Shown here one piece after another: positions 11,315-30,900 of a stretch of DNA of 64,000 bases. Position numbers and translations under genes: made by a program. Under the pieces are notes generated by a model. That model saw nothing but the letters and a program-made list of their open reading frames with translations. It was not told where the DNA came from and searched no databases. The DNA is from Rhynchonema sp. JSB1_4 (lineage: Eukaryota; Nematoda; Chromadorea; Monhysterida; Xyalidae). The stretch spans positions 39,909 through 103,908 of the forward strand of contig JASAMV010004601.1 of the NCBI GenBank assembly GCA_030248065.1. The letters are read 5' to 3'. Positions within the stretch are counted from its first letter, which is position 1; each line of letters starts with the position of its first letter.

Positions 11315-14300
11315 TCACCAAAAGAAACCATTAACTTCATCTTCATTTTCAACAACTCGTTTTTCAAACTCAGTCCGATAGACGCTGTCTCCATCACCGG
11401 TGAACACCTCGAAGATGCCTTGGTTCGCTGACAGCTCGGTGTACAAGAAAGCACCATCGGTGAAACCAAGTTGACCCGTCGGGTTCCAGCCTGCGTGCAC
11501 AAGCAACATCTATGCGTTTCGACAAAAGCAGTGTGTTTCACTTAATCTGGCTTCTTTATTTGGGACCACGTGGCGCTTGTGGCCTACGAACTGACGATGA
11601 CTTGGTGCACAGCCTGTGTCCGAAAACAGGCAAGTCCAAACCGGCAAGCGAAAAGCACATTGCTGTACAGTTTCCCACGTGCGTGCTTGATTTTAAAGAA
11701 TAGATTTATTTTGATACACCACGCTAGTTAGACGCGTCGACAACTTCAGGTTATTAGGTACCTATACCAGCATGCATGCCTGCTAGCATCACGCACCATT
11801 TTTTAATACCGCGGGCTCCAAAACGTTTGTTATCTCTAATACTTCGTCCAACGCGAACAAAATACGACAGTCGGATTGAAGACCCCACTAAGCAGCCAAC
11901 CAACCAGTGGGCCAGTGAAACATCAGCGAGTCCTTTGGCACGTCGTCCTTGTGCTTTGTGTTTGAGTGTGCACGTGATGATGCACCGTTGACTATGTAGT
12001 GCACGGTGGCGCCTTGTTCGGTCACTTTCAGATGCTGAGATACAAATAGGGGTATTTTTGTGGCTTCCGTGGTTCATAAACATTGTTCAACCAAACTCCA
12101 ACAAGTTTGACATTTTTATGCAATAGTCACTGATCTTGACCAGCGTAAGAATTATTCTCAGGTTGCTAATTAGTCAAAAAGAGTGGTCAAAACTCGTGTA
12201 ATCAGCAATCGTGTACCCACACGCACGCGGCCATAGGACATTACCGAGATTTTTTGAAATTTCACGCGTGGCACAGTAACAACTAAATATTTTACAAAAA
12301 TATAAAAAGCACACCTGAACGTTGTGGTCATGTCCGCACAAGTAGGCGGTGACTTTGTACTGATGCAGCAGGGGCTTGAGTCGTTGCACCAGACAATCGG
12401 TTGGACCGTGCGAACAAATGGAATAGACCGGGTAGTGACCGGCCACGAATAGGTAGTCGGCTCTGGAACGTTATGATTGCGTTTTCAGTTTTTTTGAAAA
12501 AGGTCTTTAAATGCAAATTATGCTTCAAGTTTAGGTTTCGCACCCGCGAACCGGGGAGACGCAGTTTATTGTCCATTTTTGCTTTGCGAAGCGCACATTT
12601 TGCAATAAAGTTGTGTTGTTGCATTAGTTTTGACCCGAGTAAGGTTTTACCCTGGGTAGCGCACTGATACCATCAAAACAAAAATTGACACAAAGACCAG
12701 CCAATGCAAAAAGTTGAACATTGTCTTCGGTGGTCAAAGCCATTCGTTTTTTGCTTTATTCGCAACAGATAAAGTCACCCACTTTGAATCCCTGAGTTGC
12801 GTCTCCAGCCACGTCCACTGTTCTTCGGCAAGTTCGATGTTTCTCGGACCCCGTGGTTGTTCGTCATGCTTTTCGGTGAGCAACTAAAACTTTCATGCGA
12901 CTTTCAAAGAAGCAAGACACTAGGTACACGATCGACATTTTCGCATTCGGGCGTAGTCCGTAGAAGCTGCTGGACTGTGTAGATCGATGCCAGGTAGGTA
13001 TAGATCCTTTCGGACTGTTCTTTTTGCGTTTCAGTTGCAGCACTGGTTTTGAACAAAGTAAATTGGGACTGTACAGTTGGGTCAACAATTTTCATGCTGG
13101 TCGAGCTTGTGGGCTGCTTTTCGCACAGGTAAAGCCTGAACTAAAGTTGACGAATTCTCCTTCCGTCCGCAAAAAAAGTTAGTATGGCCCATTTGGCGAT
13201 GAATATCGAAAAGAAACATCACCGACTTCCCACCAGCTTCCCATATTGACGTCCCCATCGAGGGTGTTCCCGCACAGAACCACTGTGTCGATGACCAGAA
13301 TTTCGACCAGCGTATTGTCGGACAGCTTGTAGCCGATCTTGTAGTAGAGCGATGGGAAAGCCCTGTGCGCGCAAGCGCAAGTGTGGAAGATCGACCAGGG
13401 TGAATAGTACTTAGTTTTGGCCTATTGTGGATTGGTTTACCCTGCATCAACCATTCTATAATTGGCCAAAAAATGATGCCAATTATTACCATCTGTTGCT
13501 TTTCTTCGTGTACGCCACCTGCGCACTCGCATTACCGTAATGATCGTGATTGCCAGCCAACATGTACCACGGTTTGTGCATGTATGAATTGGCATCGTAA
13601 ATGTCTTCGAAAGTTTCCTGCAAGTAAAATCTTTTAAAATAAAAGCTATAAAATGGAAACAGTAGCAAGCTGTTACCTTAAATCGATCGTCATTGTCATC
13701 TTTGACTCCGGTGAAATAAAAGTTGTCACCCAACTCGAGCTGGAAGTGGGTGTCCTTCACCTGTGCAATAGTACCCATCGCTTCGGCGACTTTGTTCTGA
13801 CCTCTGAAATATATTGTGTTTTGCTATATATATGTATTGTGAGTAAAATATCGTTTTGCGCCAAAGAAGTCATGATGATTTCTATAGCATTCTGTCGTTG
13901 ACAGTTAAAGGGCTCGGGACACAACCGAAGGAAGGGCAGCACAGCGCAGTGTTATACATCCTTGGAATGCACTGTGACAGCATATGTCATTCACAAATGT
14001 TAAACTCCCTAGAGATTCGCAATCTCTTGGTAGAGCGACTTTTCGTTCCAGGAAAAAGTGAATTTTTTCACGACTTGAAATGACCGGTGCAGAAACCCTA
14101 AACGAGTTGAAAGTCAAGTAACACGTGGATAGGATTACAACAGCTTCTGGATAACCTATCATGAAAACTTCAGTAGCTCAAAGCATTGTTTCACTCGGTG
14201 AGGGTGTGAAATGTTCCAAAAATCGGCCACATTTTTCGAAAACACGAGTTTGTCTCTAAATTTTGAGGCCGCGCTTTGTGTTGCAGAAATGAAAATGCAA

Positions 14301-16232
14301 TAGAAAAATAGAGCATTTTCGAAAGTACCAGAAAATAAGGTTTTTAAATTTAGAAACACTTAGATAGCGGCGTGACAGGCCGAAAAAGACCTAAAAATTG
14401 CCACTAAACTGCATAGTTGCATTCATTGACGGAAATGTGATGTAAATAAGCCACGTATTGCGTTGCATTGGAAACGAGAAAGTCAGATAAACGCACAGTC
14501 CAACAATCTAGATGAGTTTCAAGACTTCAAGCTCCATGGTCCGGCTGCTGCAGCCATGCCAGCCTAAATGAGATATTTGGGTATAAGTCGTCACTGTTAA
14601 AGATTATTGCACATTTGCTAGCATCAAACGATGTAGCTTCAACGTAGCTATCGAACGATATATAACATGCCCATACTATCTCTTACTATGGACAAGAAAC
14701 GGTCAAAATTCCGAAATCGCACACGGTGACGTGACGGTTCATTCCAGAATCGTCAAAAAAGCAATTTTTTAGCCTCTGCCCTTAAGCGTAAGAATTCATT
14801 GGGGCTTGTTGTATATCGTTCGAAAGCTACTGCCGAGATACATTGTTTGGTGCTATCACATTTACAATAGCTGTTAACAATAAGCATTTATAGCTGAATA
14901 TTATATTCAGGTTAGTATGGCTTCCCCGAGAGATCTGTAGACGTTGGGGTCTTCGGACCTTGATAGATTGTTAAACCAGACGTTTCTCTCATTTTTTTGC
15001 TTCGGATCCGATACAATCTGTGGCCTTTATGTGTCACAATTCTGGCGATGAATGTAACCACCTAATTTAGCGACGATTTAATGGATTTTTAGGCCTGTCA
15101 CGGAGCTAGCCATGAGTTAAAAAAATTTAAAAACCTTATTTTCTGGTACTTTCGACGATGCTCTATTTCCCCATTGCATTCTTATTTCCGCAGCGCTGAG
15201 CGTGGCCTCAAAATTTAGGGACAAACTTGAGTTTTCGAAAAATAAGACCGATTTTTGGAACGTTTCGCACCCTCACCGTGTGAAGCAATGCTTTGAGCGA
15301 CTGAAGTTGTAATGATAAGTTATTCAGAAGCTGTTGTAATCCAATCCACGTGTTACTTGACCTTCAACTCATTTGGGGTTTCTGCACCGGTCGTTCCAAT
15401 TTGTGCAAAAATTCACTTTTTTCTGGAACGAAAAGTCGCTCTACCAAGAGATAGCGAATCTCCAAGGGGCTTAAAATTTGTGCGTGACATAGGCTGTCGG
15501 AATGCTTTCCAACGGTATGTAACAATATGTCCTGCTACCCTTCCTTCGGTTATGTCCCGAGCCCTTTAATACATGATCTTGGTTGTGCAGATCTAGCTTT
15601 TCTTCATTTTCATGCATTCTGTTGTTCTTGTTCTTCCAGCTTATTAGCTTGTTCATCACAGTGAGCAAAACTTCGGGTTCTGGCCATCACCCCACACTAC
15701 ACACAGAGGGTGGAGTGGATCAGAAAGGAACCTCGAATAATATGGCCATATCGGGAATCCACCAAAGTCGCCCAGCGTCAGAAATCGCAGGCTCGTATCG
15801 CTGATCGTGCACGTGTCACCAGCGCAGTGGTTCGCACCTCGCACCGAAATCGCTGAAACGCGCAACTTGACAGATTTTCAGTGCTAAACCTTGAAATTTT
15901 GTGCGAAAGACTTGGTCGTGCGAAATTTTGGTTTTTGGTTTCAACATTTATGGATATGGGATATCAAATTCTCTATCGACTTGCGTCGTTTGGTCTTCTG
16001 GGAACAATTTTTAGTCCTGGTCATGATTAGTAGCACCTGGCTCTCCTCTGGAACTATCCTCTGAATAAAACTCGTTATGACCAAACTATGTTGATCTGAT
16101 CCGGTCCGATTCGGTAACCAAGTTCGTTACCGATCAACAAATTGCAAAAATCTCAACGTTCACTCCAAAAATCTTTCAAAATCACTCACCACAAAATAAA
16201 AACAACGACACCACAGTAAATGTAGACCGCAT
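11315..16232 (-). CDS. ACP5: Tartrate-resistant (purple) acid phosphatase, type 5
   Basis: Nine minus-strand exons join in phase: 16232-16190, 15852-15732, 13803-13677, 13617-13490, 13362-13227, 12883-12783, 12462-12315, 12034-11905, 11490-11315 (369 aa). Exon 1 encodes a signal peptide ([14 protein letters not shown]). The binuclear metal-site motifs of the family are all present in order: [28 protein letters not shown] and CGHDHN. The family hydrolyses phosphomonoesters at acidic pH in secretory or lysosomal compartments. After the last motif the usual SGAGN-like segment reads NGAS. The donor after exon 5 (GTCGGT) is weak and is the least certain junction. Intron 2 carries a TTAA-flanked element. 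Confidence 0.92.
13909..15565. mobile_element. TTAA-flanked element with about 500-bp inverted repeats
   Basis: It starts AGGGCTCGGGAC and ends GTCCCGAGCCCT, with a TTAA on each side (13905-13908 and 15566-15569). The arms match inversely over roughly 13909-14400 and 15070-15565 with about 80-90% identity by eye. TTAA target duplication is typical of piggyBac-type elements, though the terminal bases are not the usual CCYT. There is no transposase ORF in the 650-bp centre, so it is non-autonomous. It lies in intron 2 of the acid phosphatase gene. Confidence 0.8.
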
Positions 16233-16596
16233 TTTCGACGTTACGTGAAACTCACAACGTAACACAATAGTGACATCAAAGAGTTATTATCGCAGACTTT
16301 TGTATGTTGATTTTCCGTCGATTTGATAACCGAGGCGCACGTGTTGATGTTACGACGGTGTACTAATGTATTATAAGTATATGACCTCTAAAATCGATAA
16401 TACAAGCATTTTGGAAAGGTTTCTCCTAATTTGTCCTTCTTCAGGTCACTGTGGACCGCATTATCTAACAACAAACACGAATAATGAAATCAAACCCATA
16501 TAATGTCAAGCCAACGATTCTTGTTTTTGGACCTGTTCAGTCTAAAATAACTATTTTTGTCGTCGCAGAAGAGTTGTCGTTCAATGTCGGCTTATT

Positions 16597-16707
16597 GAGG
16601 CGTGGTTGACACAGATTGTTGATGCGCATGATTGACACTACATTAACTTTGTCTTCCGTCACTCGAATTTATGGTGTATGTATGTCATTCGAGTGTGTCA
16701 GTCAACC
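16597..16707. repeat. Short MITE-like element with GTGGTTGACACA / TGTGTCAGTCAACCAC ends
   Basis: The outer motifs are inverted relative to each other and recur singly at about 8820, 10697, 11107, 18296, 19878 and 42432, so they look like the ends of a dispersed family. The interior has a second inverted pair (CACTCGAATT and CATTCGAGTG). Confidence 0.5.
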
Positions 16708-16903
16708 ACTCTACATTATCTCGGACGAGTTCCAAGTTTCAGCACCGTGGTCGTGGTGAGCCGTCACGGTTTTGCAACACAACATGTGCTTTGTGTGTAG
16801 GTCAACCAAATGCACAATAATATTGTCGATGATTCAGCATAACAAAACACTCGAGTTTCAACAAAAACCCACGTGTTTTTATTTCACTTTTTTTTATTTT
16901 GAA

Positions 16904-17686
16904 CAGTGTTCGAACGGGATTCAATTTTAATCCCGGGATCGGGATTGGATCAAGAAAGTGTCGGGATCGGGATAGGGATTGACCAGATATTGTATAACCA
17001 ACAGTTTTTATCATTTTATACATAAGATATTTTACATAAGATGCAAGTTAATGTCACAGACAACCATAAAACATGTTTATGACTCATGAATAAACACCGG
17101 GAACAGTGATTAAGCCGATCGAAAATCGAGAATAGCTGATGACGGATAAGTTCAAAGATCATAATTGTGGTCGATCAATGGCAAAGCCTTTGACGAAAAG
17201 ACAAGCATTTCACCATTTTCTGGTTTTAAGCAGTATCTTTTGTCATCAAACAAATCAGCTGCACTGGAAAAGAGCAGTTCAGAAGGCACGCTCGTAGGCG
17301 AAGCACTTAGATACTGTATTTGGAAACTAAACGTGCCAGTCGCGGAAAGTTCGTCTCATTACTCATTTGTTGCCTACAATGACACAATTTCCTCGAAACT
17401 GAGTCTCTTCGTTCGATGCAGCTTTGTGTAACCATTCAGTTCTAGCTCGACTTGTTCGACCTTTTGACGCAATGTTTAATAAACGCAAGGAGTGCAGCAT
17501 TTCCCACCTCTGACAGCAGCAGCTTGGCGAATTATGATTGCATAACTTTTTACTTTCTGTTTTCAAACCTTAATCCCGATCCCGGTGCTTTTTTGGGCGG
17601 GATCGGGATTGACTTTTTTAAAATGACGGGATCGGGATCAGAAAAAGGGCCCGGGATCCCGGGATCGGGATCCCGTTCGAACACTG
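16904..17686. mobile_element. hAT element with CAGTGTTCGAACGGGAT termini
   Basis: The terminal inverted repeats are CAGTGTTCGAACGGGAT and its complement. The exact 8-bp duplication ATTTTGAA flanks it (16896-16903 and 17687-17694). Subterminal GGGATCGGGAT repeats lie at both ends. It encodes a recognisable remnant of a hAT transposase C-terminus on the minus strand, so it is a deletion derivative of an autonomous hAT. Confidence 0.93.
17169..17340 (-). pseudogene. hAT transposase C-terminal dimerisation domain remnant
   Basis: The minus strand reads LSASPTSVPSELLFSSADL and then LKPENGEMLVFSSKAL. This matches the well-known hAT dimerisation pattern (ATSAPSERvFS...rnrLxPEnvexLvflxkN). Upstream frames within the element do not extend it into a full transposase, so it is a fragment. 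Confidence 0.8.
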
Positions 17687-18335
17687 ATTTTGAATAGTTG
17701 AATACATGTACATACATATGTATTGCATAATTGTTAGGACAAGAATAAAGCTGAAACTGACAGGTGAAGTTTCTGGCATCATATGCAAGAGTGAATACAG
17801 TGCATGAGTCTGGAAATATGCTGAGAAAGTGTACAGATATCAGAAATTTTTCAAAGTTTTGGTAAAAAAATTTGCTAGGTGTCAGGATAAGTAAAAATTC
17901 ACGAATTCACTTAAAAATGTATGAAACGGCACCGACCGCCAAAGCACTTGTGTAACGAGAAAATTTTTGATCCAATATACAACAAAATGAATATAACACC
18001 AAAAAACGAAGCAAATCATAAAATGGCTTAAACAGACCCGAATCAAACCGGACGGAGGTTATCATGCGATATGCGTATCGTATCGTATCACGTTGCTATA
18101 TAGAATCAATTTGCGCAAAGGCAGAATATTCATAAAAGAGCAAAATACAATGCTGGAAAAAGTCTGATGGCATGCTAGGGTTGCGCAAATAGACCAAGCA
18201 CCAAGTTTAGTTATTTAGTGCTGGTCCGGTGATAGAATGCGGACTTAAAATTTTTTTTCAAGCTCATTCTGTGCCCCTCAATGAGTAACCATTTACGTCA
18301 ACCACTTTCCAATAAGCCACCAGACGATCGATGTC

Positions 18336-25753
<7,418 letters not shown>

Positions 25754-27936
25754 GTCTCTTGGTGACTGAAATGTTGCCGGTAGTTAGCTTGGCAATCAGA
25801 CTGTTTGAATCAGATCAAACCATGCATGACAAAGCCCCCTATTTTCGACCAGCAGCGAAAAAATTGGGGGGAAGGTTTAGCGTCCTCTGAGTCGCAATAC
25901 CCAGACGGTCAGGCAGGACACTGCTCTCTGAAGTTTATACCAGAAGTTTCTTCACAATGCAGGATAAAAAAACACCAGTTGGCAAAGCCGCCAAGTTGTC
26001 AAAACAAACAAGAAAATCTCGAGCACTTTTTATCACTTTGTTGATGTTTGCCTCCGAAAACAAACACAAACTCGCATGGGACATTCAAACAAATGTGTTG
26101 GAATAAAAATGGCGGAATAAAATTTGCATAAAACGCTCACAGCAGGCAGTGAAAACAAATCTAAAGGGCCGATACTTGTGCGCAGATTTGAAAAATGAGA
26201 AAAAAGTATACCTACGAACCCCGGTATTAGTGAAATTTTGTCTGGTGACGGAAAAATAGCAAACCAGTTGTCACCTAGCGCTGTCGTTTGTATAACCCAT
26301 GGCAACAGACTGCTATAAAACGATTGCATACGTTTGAAAACGCACAAATAATTGCAAAGCACAAACCGCCTACCGGACATAAATCGGCTTTGAATACATC
26401 GAAACTGGTATCCCCAGCTATTTTTGCATTAAATTGGAGAATTTGTGTGGGCCTGGACAAGCAAGAATTAGCATAAAGCAATCAGATCGCTTTTCAAGTT
26501 TTGAAAGCGGTGCACAAAAAAACTTTTTTTGCCCAGAAAACAAACAGGAAAGTGTGCAGAAAACGTGACTCACTCAAAGAACCTCAGCATGTGAAATGAA
26601 CGACAAACCAAAATAATCGCACAGGTACATAGTCATACGGAGACAATCATAATTGTGCCTTGTAATAACACAGGTCACGTGCAGATGTGAACACACAGAG
26701 ACATAGACTCAGACATGAGAGCCAAACAGACCACGAAACGAAATATGGATTACGCGACCAGATACATATACACAGGCACAACATGTCACCTGGCTGGGTG
26801 CAGTGCCAACCTGTTGTCAACGAATATTACAACGGATACATCGTGTTATCGTGGGTACCAACCTGGCGTTGACCGCATAAATGCACGTCATGCTGACAGC
26901 CAGTTGTGTTGGAAACTAACGTTGCAGCAACTGCGGTACCGAAGAACGTGATACGGTATATTGGTTGCACAATGACTTTATAAGAATTGGTCAAATTTCC
27001 CAAGAAAGAGGGGAACGGGGGCACACAAAAGAAAAACGAAAAAAACAAAAAAAAAAAAAAACACAATACCCATACTAACAACAAGAGTGCGCATCTCAGC
27101 AATGGCAGCAGTTTGGGTTTCGGTGAAAATTTGTCGAAACTGCAACCCCAGATTGTTGCAGTTTACATGACTAAAGTGCATGAATCACAACGTTACACTT
27201 ACTTCGCTTGACCAAACTTATAATAACGGGGTACACTCACTTACCCGTCTCCCTTGCAAATGAGTCCTGCTAGATATATGTGAAAGAAGTCCTATGAATG
27301 GTGGTGCACGTTTGACTTTGTGCATACAATGACATTCACATCACACCACAACACCCCACTCAACACAATGACACGGACTTTAACTTGACTGAAGAGCCAT
27401 CTGATGCAACTGCTGTCGAATGTCTGGTGCACTGCCCGGCCATGAAAACAATTTGAAGCGGGCCAACAAAAACAAGTTGCACAATTAGCAGTATAGGCAA
27501 ACTACGCCAACACGAGCCCGATTTCGCAGCTGGCAGAATAGTGAAACATTCTGACGTGGCTGCTGATTTGGGAAATGTTACACGTTGAAGAGTACAAAGT
27601 GGAGCATGATGATTTTCTCTTTCTATTCGTTTTGAATACACACCACCTTCGAAATCGGGCTCGTGTTGGTGTAGTTTGCCTTTACCTTTGTGTGTTGAAG
27701 CCACCAGACGTGATTCGTTCGTTGTGGGCAAATGATTTTATCGATCCTCCACCCAGCCCGCGAAATTTGAAATTTTATTTTTCTCTTTTATTTCCATGGT
27801 TTATTATTTTATTTCTCCCTTGAACCCTGAGCAGAAAATGAGCAGAACACAAACGCAGTCTGAGTTACAATTTACAACAGTTTATTGCTTCAGCCCTCAC
27901 TGCGTAGCGGAGGCAAAACGACGACTCGTGATCGTG
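25754..27936. other. Intergenic region between divergent OATP and MND1
   Basis: This should contain the promoters of both genes, since they point away from each other. I see only short ORFs without domain motifs and a poly(A) stretch with simple A-rich sequence at about 27025-27062. Confidence 0.5.
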
Positions 27937-30900
27937 ATGGGTAAAAAAGGCTTATCTCTGGATGAGAAACGACAACGAATGCTGGATCTGTTTTTTGAAA
28001 AGGTGAGCCTCAGTGCTTGCCAGTGTAGTTCCTGGTCCGGCGCGGCGGTTAGTGTACCTACCCCTTTTTTCCGTGCGGCGGTTAGTGTACCTCCCTGGGG
28101 GGGGGAAGGGGGGGGAAGACCCAAATTCAGGAAAAAGTCACTTTTTGAGGTAGAAAATTTGACCGATTTTTGCCCCTTTTTGGAAAAAATTGTCCATAAA
28201 AAGGGTATTTTGGCGACTTTCGACATCATTGACCTAAAAATCACCCATTTTAAGCCTAAAAATGCCCATTTTAGGCCTAAAAAAGCCGATCTTAGGCAAA
28301 AATTGAGGCGGTTAGTGTACCTGACGCGGCGGTTAGTCTACTAGTGTACCTTGGTCGCGGCGGTTAGTGTACCTTAGGGGGGGGACCCCCCCTCCCCCCC
28401 AGGAACTACACTGGTGCTTGCTGATGATAGCGGCGCCCCTCCAGAAATTAGGGTCGGGCCGGCCCGGCCCGAGGTTTGCACTTTATGCCCGGGCCGGGCC
28501 GGGCCGGAGATTTGGTCAGTCGGGCACGGGCCGGGCGGGCGGGAGCCGGACCGCACTTGCCGGCCGACGCGGCCCGGTATTTCTCAAATTTCAAGCCAAA
28601 AGCGCCTTTCTTTCCTGACCAAAATACCCAAAAAAATTGCGCGTCGCGCAGAGTATCTGCACATTTTTTGTGGGACCCAAATGGACCAAATTAGAACCGT
28701 CCAGAAAACGAATACCAAAATATAAACGTAATTCCCCGAGGAAATTTTGCAATTTTTTTCTTTTTTGGACCATTTTTTTCGTTGATCCGAAAATTGGCCC
28801 GGGCCGGGTCACAGATTTAGACTTTCAAATCGGGCCGGGCCGAAGTATGGTCAGACGGGGCCGAGCGAGGTTTCCCCGCCCGATCCTAACCTCTGGCTGC
28901 CCCCCCCAGTGGGCATGGTTGTGTGTGTGGCTGTGGCACGTGGCAGGGTGGAGGGAGGGCAGGACGGTTACCCTCTTGTCTGGTTGTCTCCAACAGAAAC
29001 GCTGCTTGCCGCCTCGATGTTCCAACCAATGGTGTTGCTGTTGCGTCGCCGTGCTGCTTGGGGTTCTAAGCAGTGGTGTCGTTCGGGGCAGTGCTGTGGC
29101 TACTTTTGCGGGGCGGGTAGGGTACATAGGTGGAAAAATCCGGGGCGGGTAGGGGGGTAGTGTACCTGGGATCTTGTGGGGGGGAAATCCGGTTTGGGGG
29201 GGGAAGATTTTTCGGTGCGGGTAGGGTACAACACAAGTTTTTTTGCGTGCCTGTTTTTATGTACTAAAAAGTACACATATCGCGCGCAGCGCGCAATGTT
29301 TTGCACGTTGTAGGGTTTTCGGTCGTAATTTGGGCATTTTTGTCCGAAAAATGGGCATTTTGGGGGTAAAAATCGGGGCGGGTAGGGTACCAGGGCGGGG
29401 CGGGTAGGGGGGTAGGGTACCAGAGCGGGGCGGGTAGGGGGATAGCGTACCAGGCCGGGGCGGGTAGGGTACCATTGGGGGGACTCCCCCCCCCCCCCCC
29501 CCCCCCCCCAGCCACAGCACTGGTTGGGGGGGAGGGGGGTTACCCCCAAGTGTCCGGTATCTTGATTTTTTCACCCAGGGGTATCCGGTATCCTGACTTT
29601 TTGTCCAGGGGTATCCTACCCTAAACTTTTTCCGAAAATCGTAAAAGTCTCCCATTTTTACCTCCAAAATGCTCAAAATCGCTTGCTAGCGCAAGCATAA
29701 CCCCCAAAATGACCATTTTTGCGCTTTCAACACCGATTTTGCTCGATTTTCCTCTTAAAAAATTGACCTTTTTTGAACAACCCTCTGGCCCTGGGTATCC
29801 GAGATTTTTTATTTTAGGGAGCAAAGCAACCCCCCCTGGTATCCGAGACAGTGTAGTTCCTGGGGTGGGGGTCCCCCCTCGGGTACGCTATCTCCCCCTC
29901 GGGTGGTACACTATCCCCCTATCTCCCCCTCCGGGTACACTATCTCCCCCAATTTTTGCCTAAAATGGTCATTTTTAGGCCTAAAATGGGCATTTTTAGG
30001 CCTAAAAAGTGTGATTTTCAGGTCAATGTTCTCAAAAGTCGCCAAAATACCCTTTTTATGAAGAATTTTTTCCAAAAAGGGGCAAAAATAGGTCAAATTT
30101 TCTACCTCAAAAAGTGACTTTTTCCCGAATTTGGGTCTTCCCCCCTTCCCCCCCTCGGGGGTACACTATCTCCCCTTCCGAAAAAACGGAGGGTCCGCTA
30201 TCTCCCCCTCCGGACCAGGAACTACGCTGATCCGAGATGTTTCATTTTGGGTATCCGGTATCCGAAAATTTTGGATTTTGGGTATCCGGTATCCTGACTT
30301 TTTGATTTATAGATCTTACTCACATTTATAAGAAATAAATAATAACACTGCTACACATCCCTTTTTCCCAACGACACCACTGGTTCTAAGGTGCCTTCAT
30401 TTCACTCCAGAAAGAGTTCTTTCAAATGAAAGAGCTCGAGAAATTGGGCGCCAAGGAGAAGGGTGTGACGTCGCAAACGGTGAAAGAAGTTGTGCAGTCG
30501 TTGGTCGATGACGGACTTGTGGACACCGACAAGATCGGCACCATGGTGGTCTTTTGGGCGTTCCCGTCGAAAGCACTCAATTCGGTGCGTTGCGGGAAGA
30601 TGGCGGTCACTGTTTGTCATGTGGCCATAAATAATAAATCAAATGTTTGATCAGTGGTGTCGTTGAGAAATCGAAATTTTCCCATACCCAGCCCAATTTT
30701 CGGGAAATTTCCCATACACACCCCCAAAAATCAAAAATTTCCCATACCAAGGGGGGTTTCTCAAAAAATTAAAAAATTTCCCATACCCGAGGGTGGGGGT
30801 TTTGAAAAAATGACCCCAAAAATCTTCTAAAAGTGCCAAAAATTGGTCTAAAAAGTGCTTAAAACAGAGTTTTCTTGCGGCAGCAAGCGATTTTTGACAT

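Larger units (their letters stand above)
16233..18335. other. Intergenic region between the ACP5 5' end and the OATP 3' end
   Basis: It contains the ACP5 upstream region, the GTTGAC-type MITE and a hAT element (16904-17686). The rest (17700-18335) shows no ORF with a domain and no repeat with definable ends. Confidence 0.5.
29071..30382. mobile_element. hAT MITE, CAGTGGTGTCGTT family, host of two nested insertions
   Basis: The ends are CAGTGGTGTCGTT and AACGACACCACTG, with the exact 8-bp duplication GTTCTAAG at 29063-29070 and 30383-30390. It contains two complete hAT MITEs of other families (29089-29522, 29849-30229). The remaining host sequence has GGGTATCCGGTATCCTGAC-type repeats. Confidence 0.93.

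Noticed and set aside
28637..29549. Gly/Arg/Pro-rich ORFs of 100-171 codons
   Set aside because: They are translated GGCCCGG and GGGCGGGTAGGG subterminal repeats of MITEs in MND1 intron 1.
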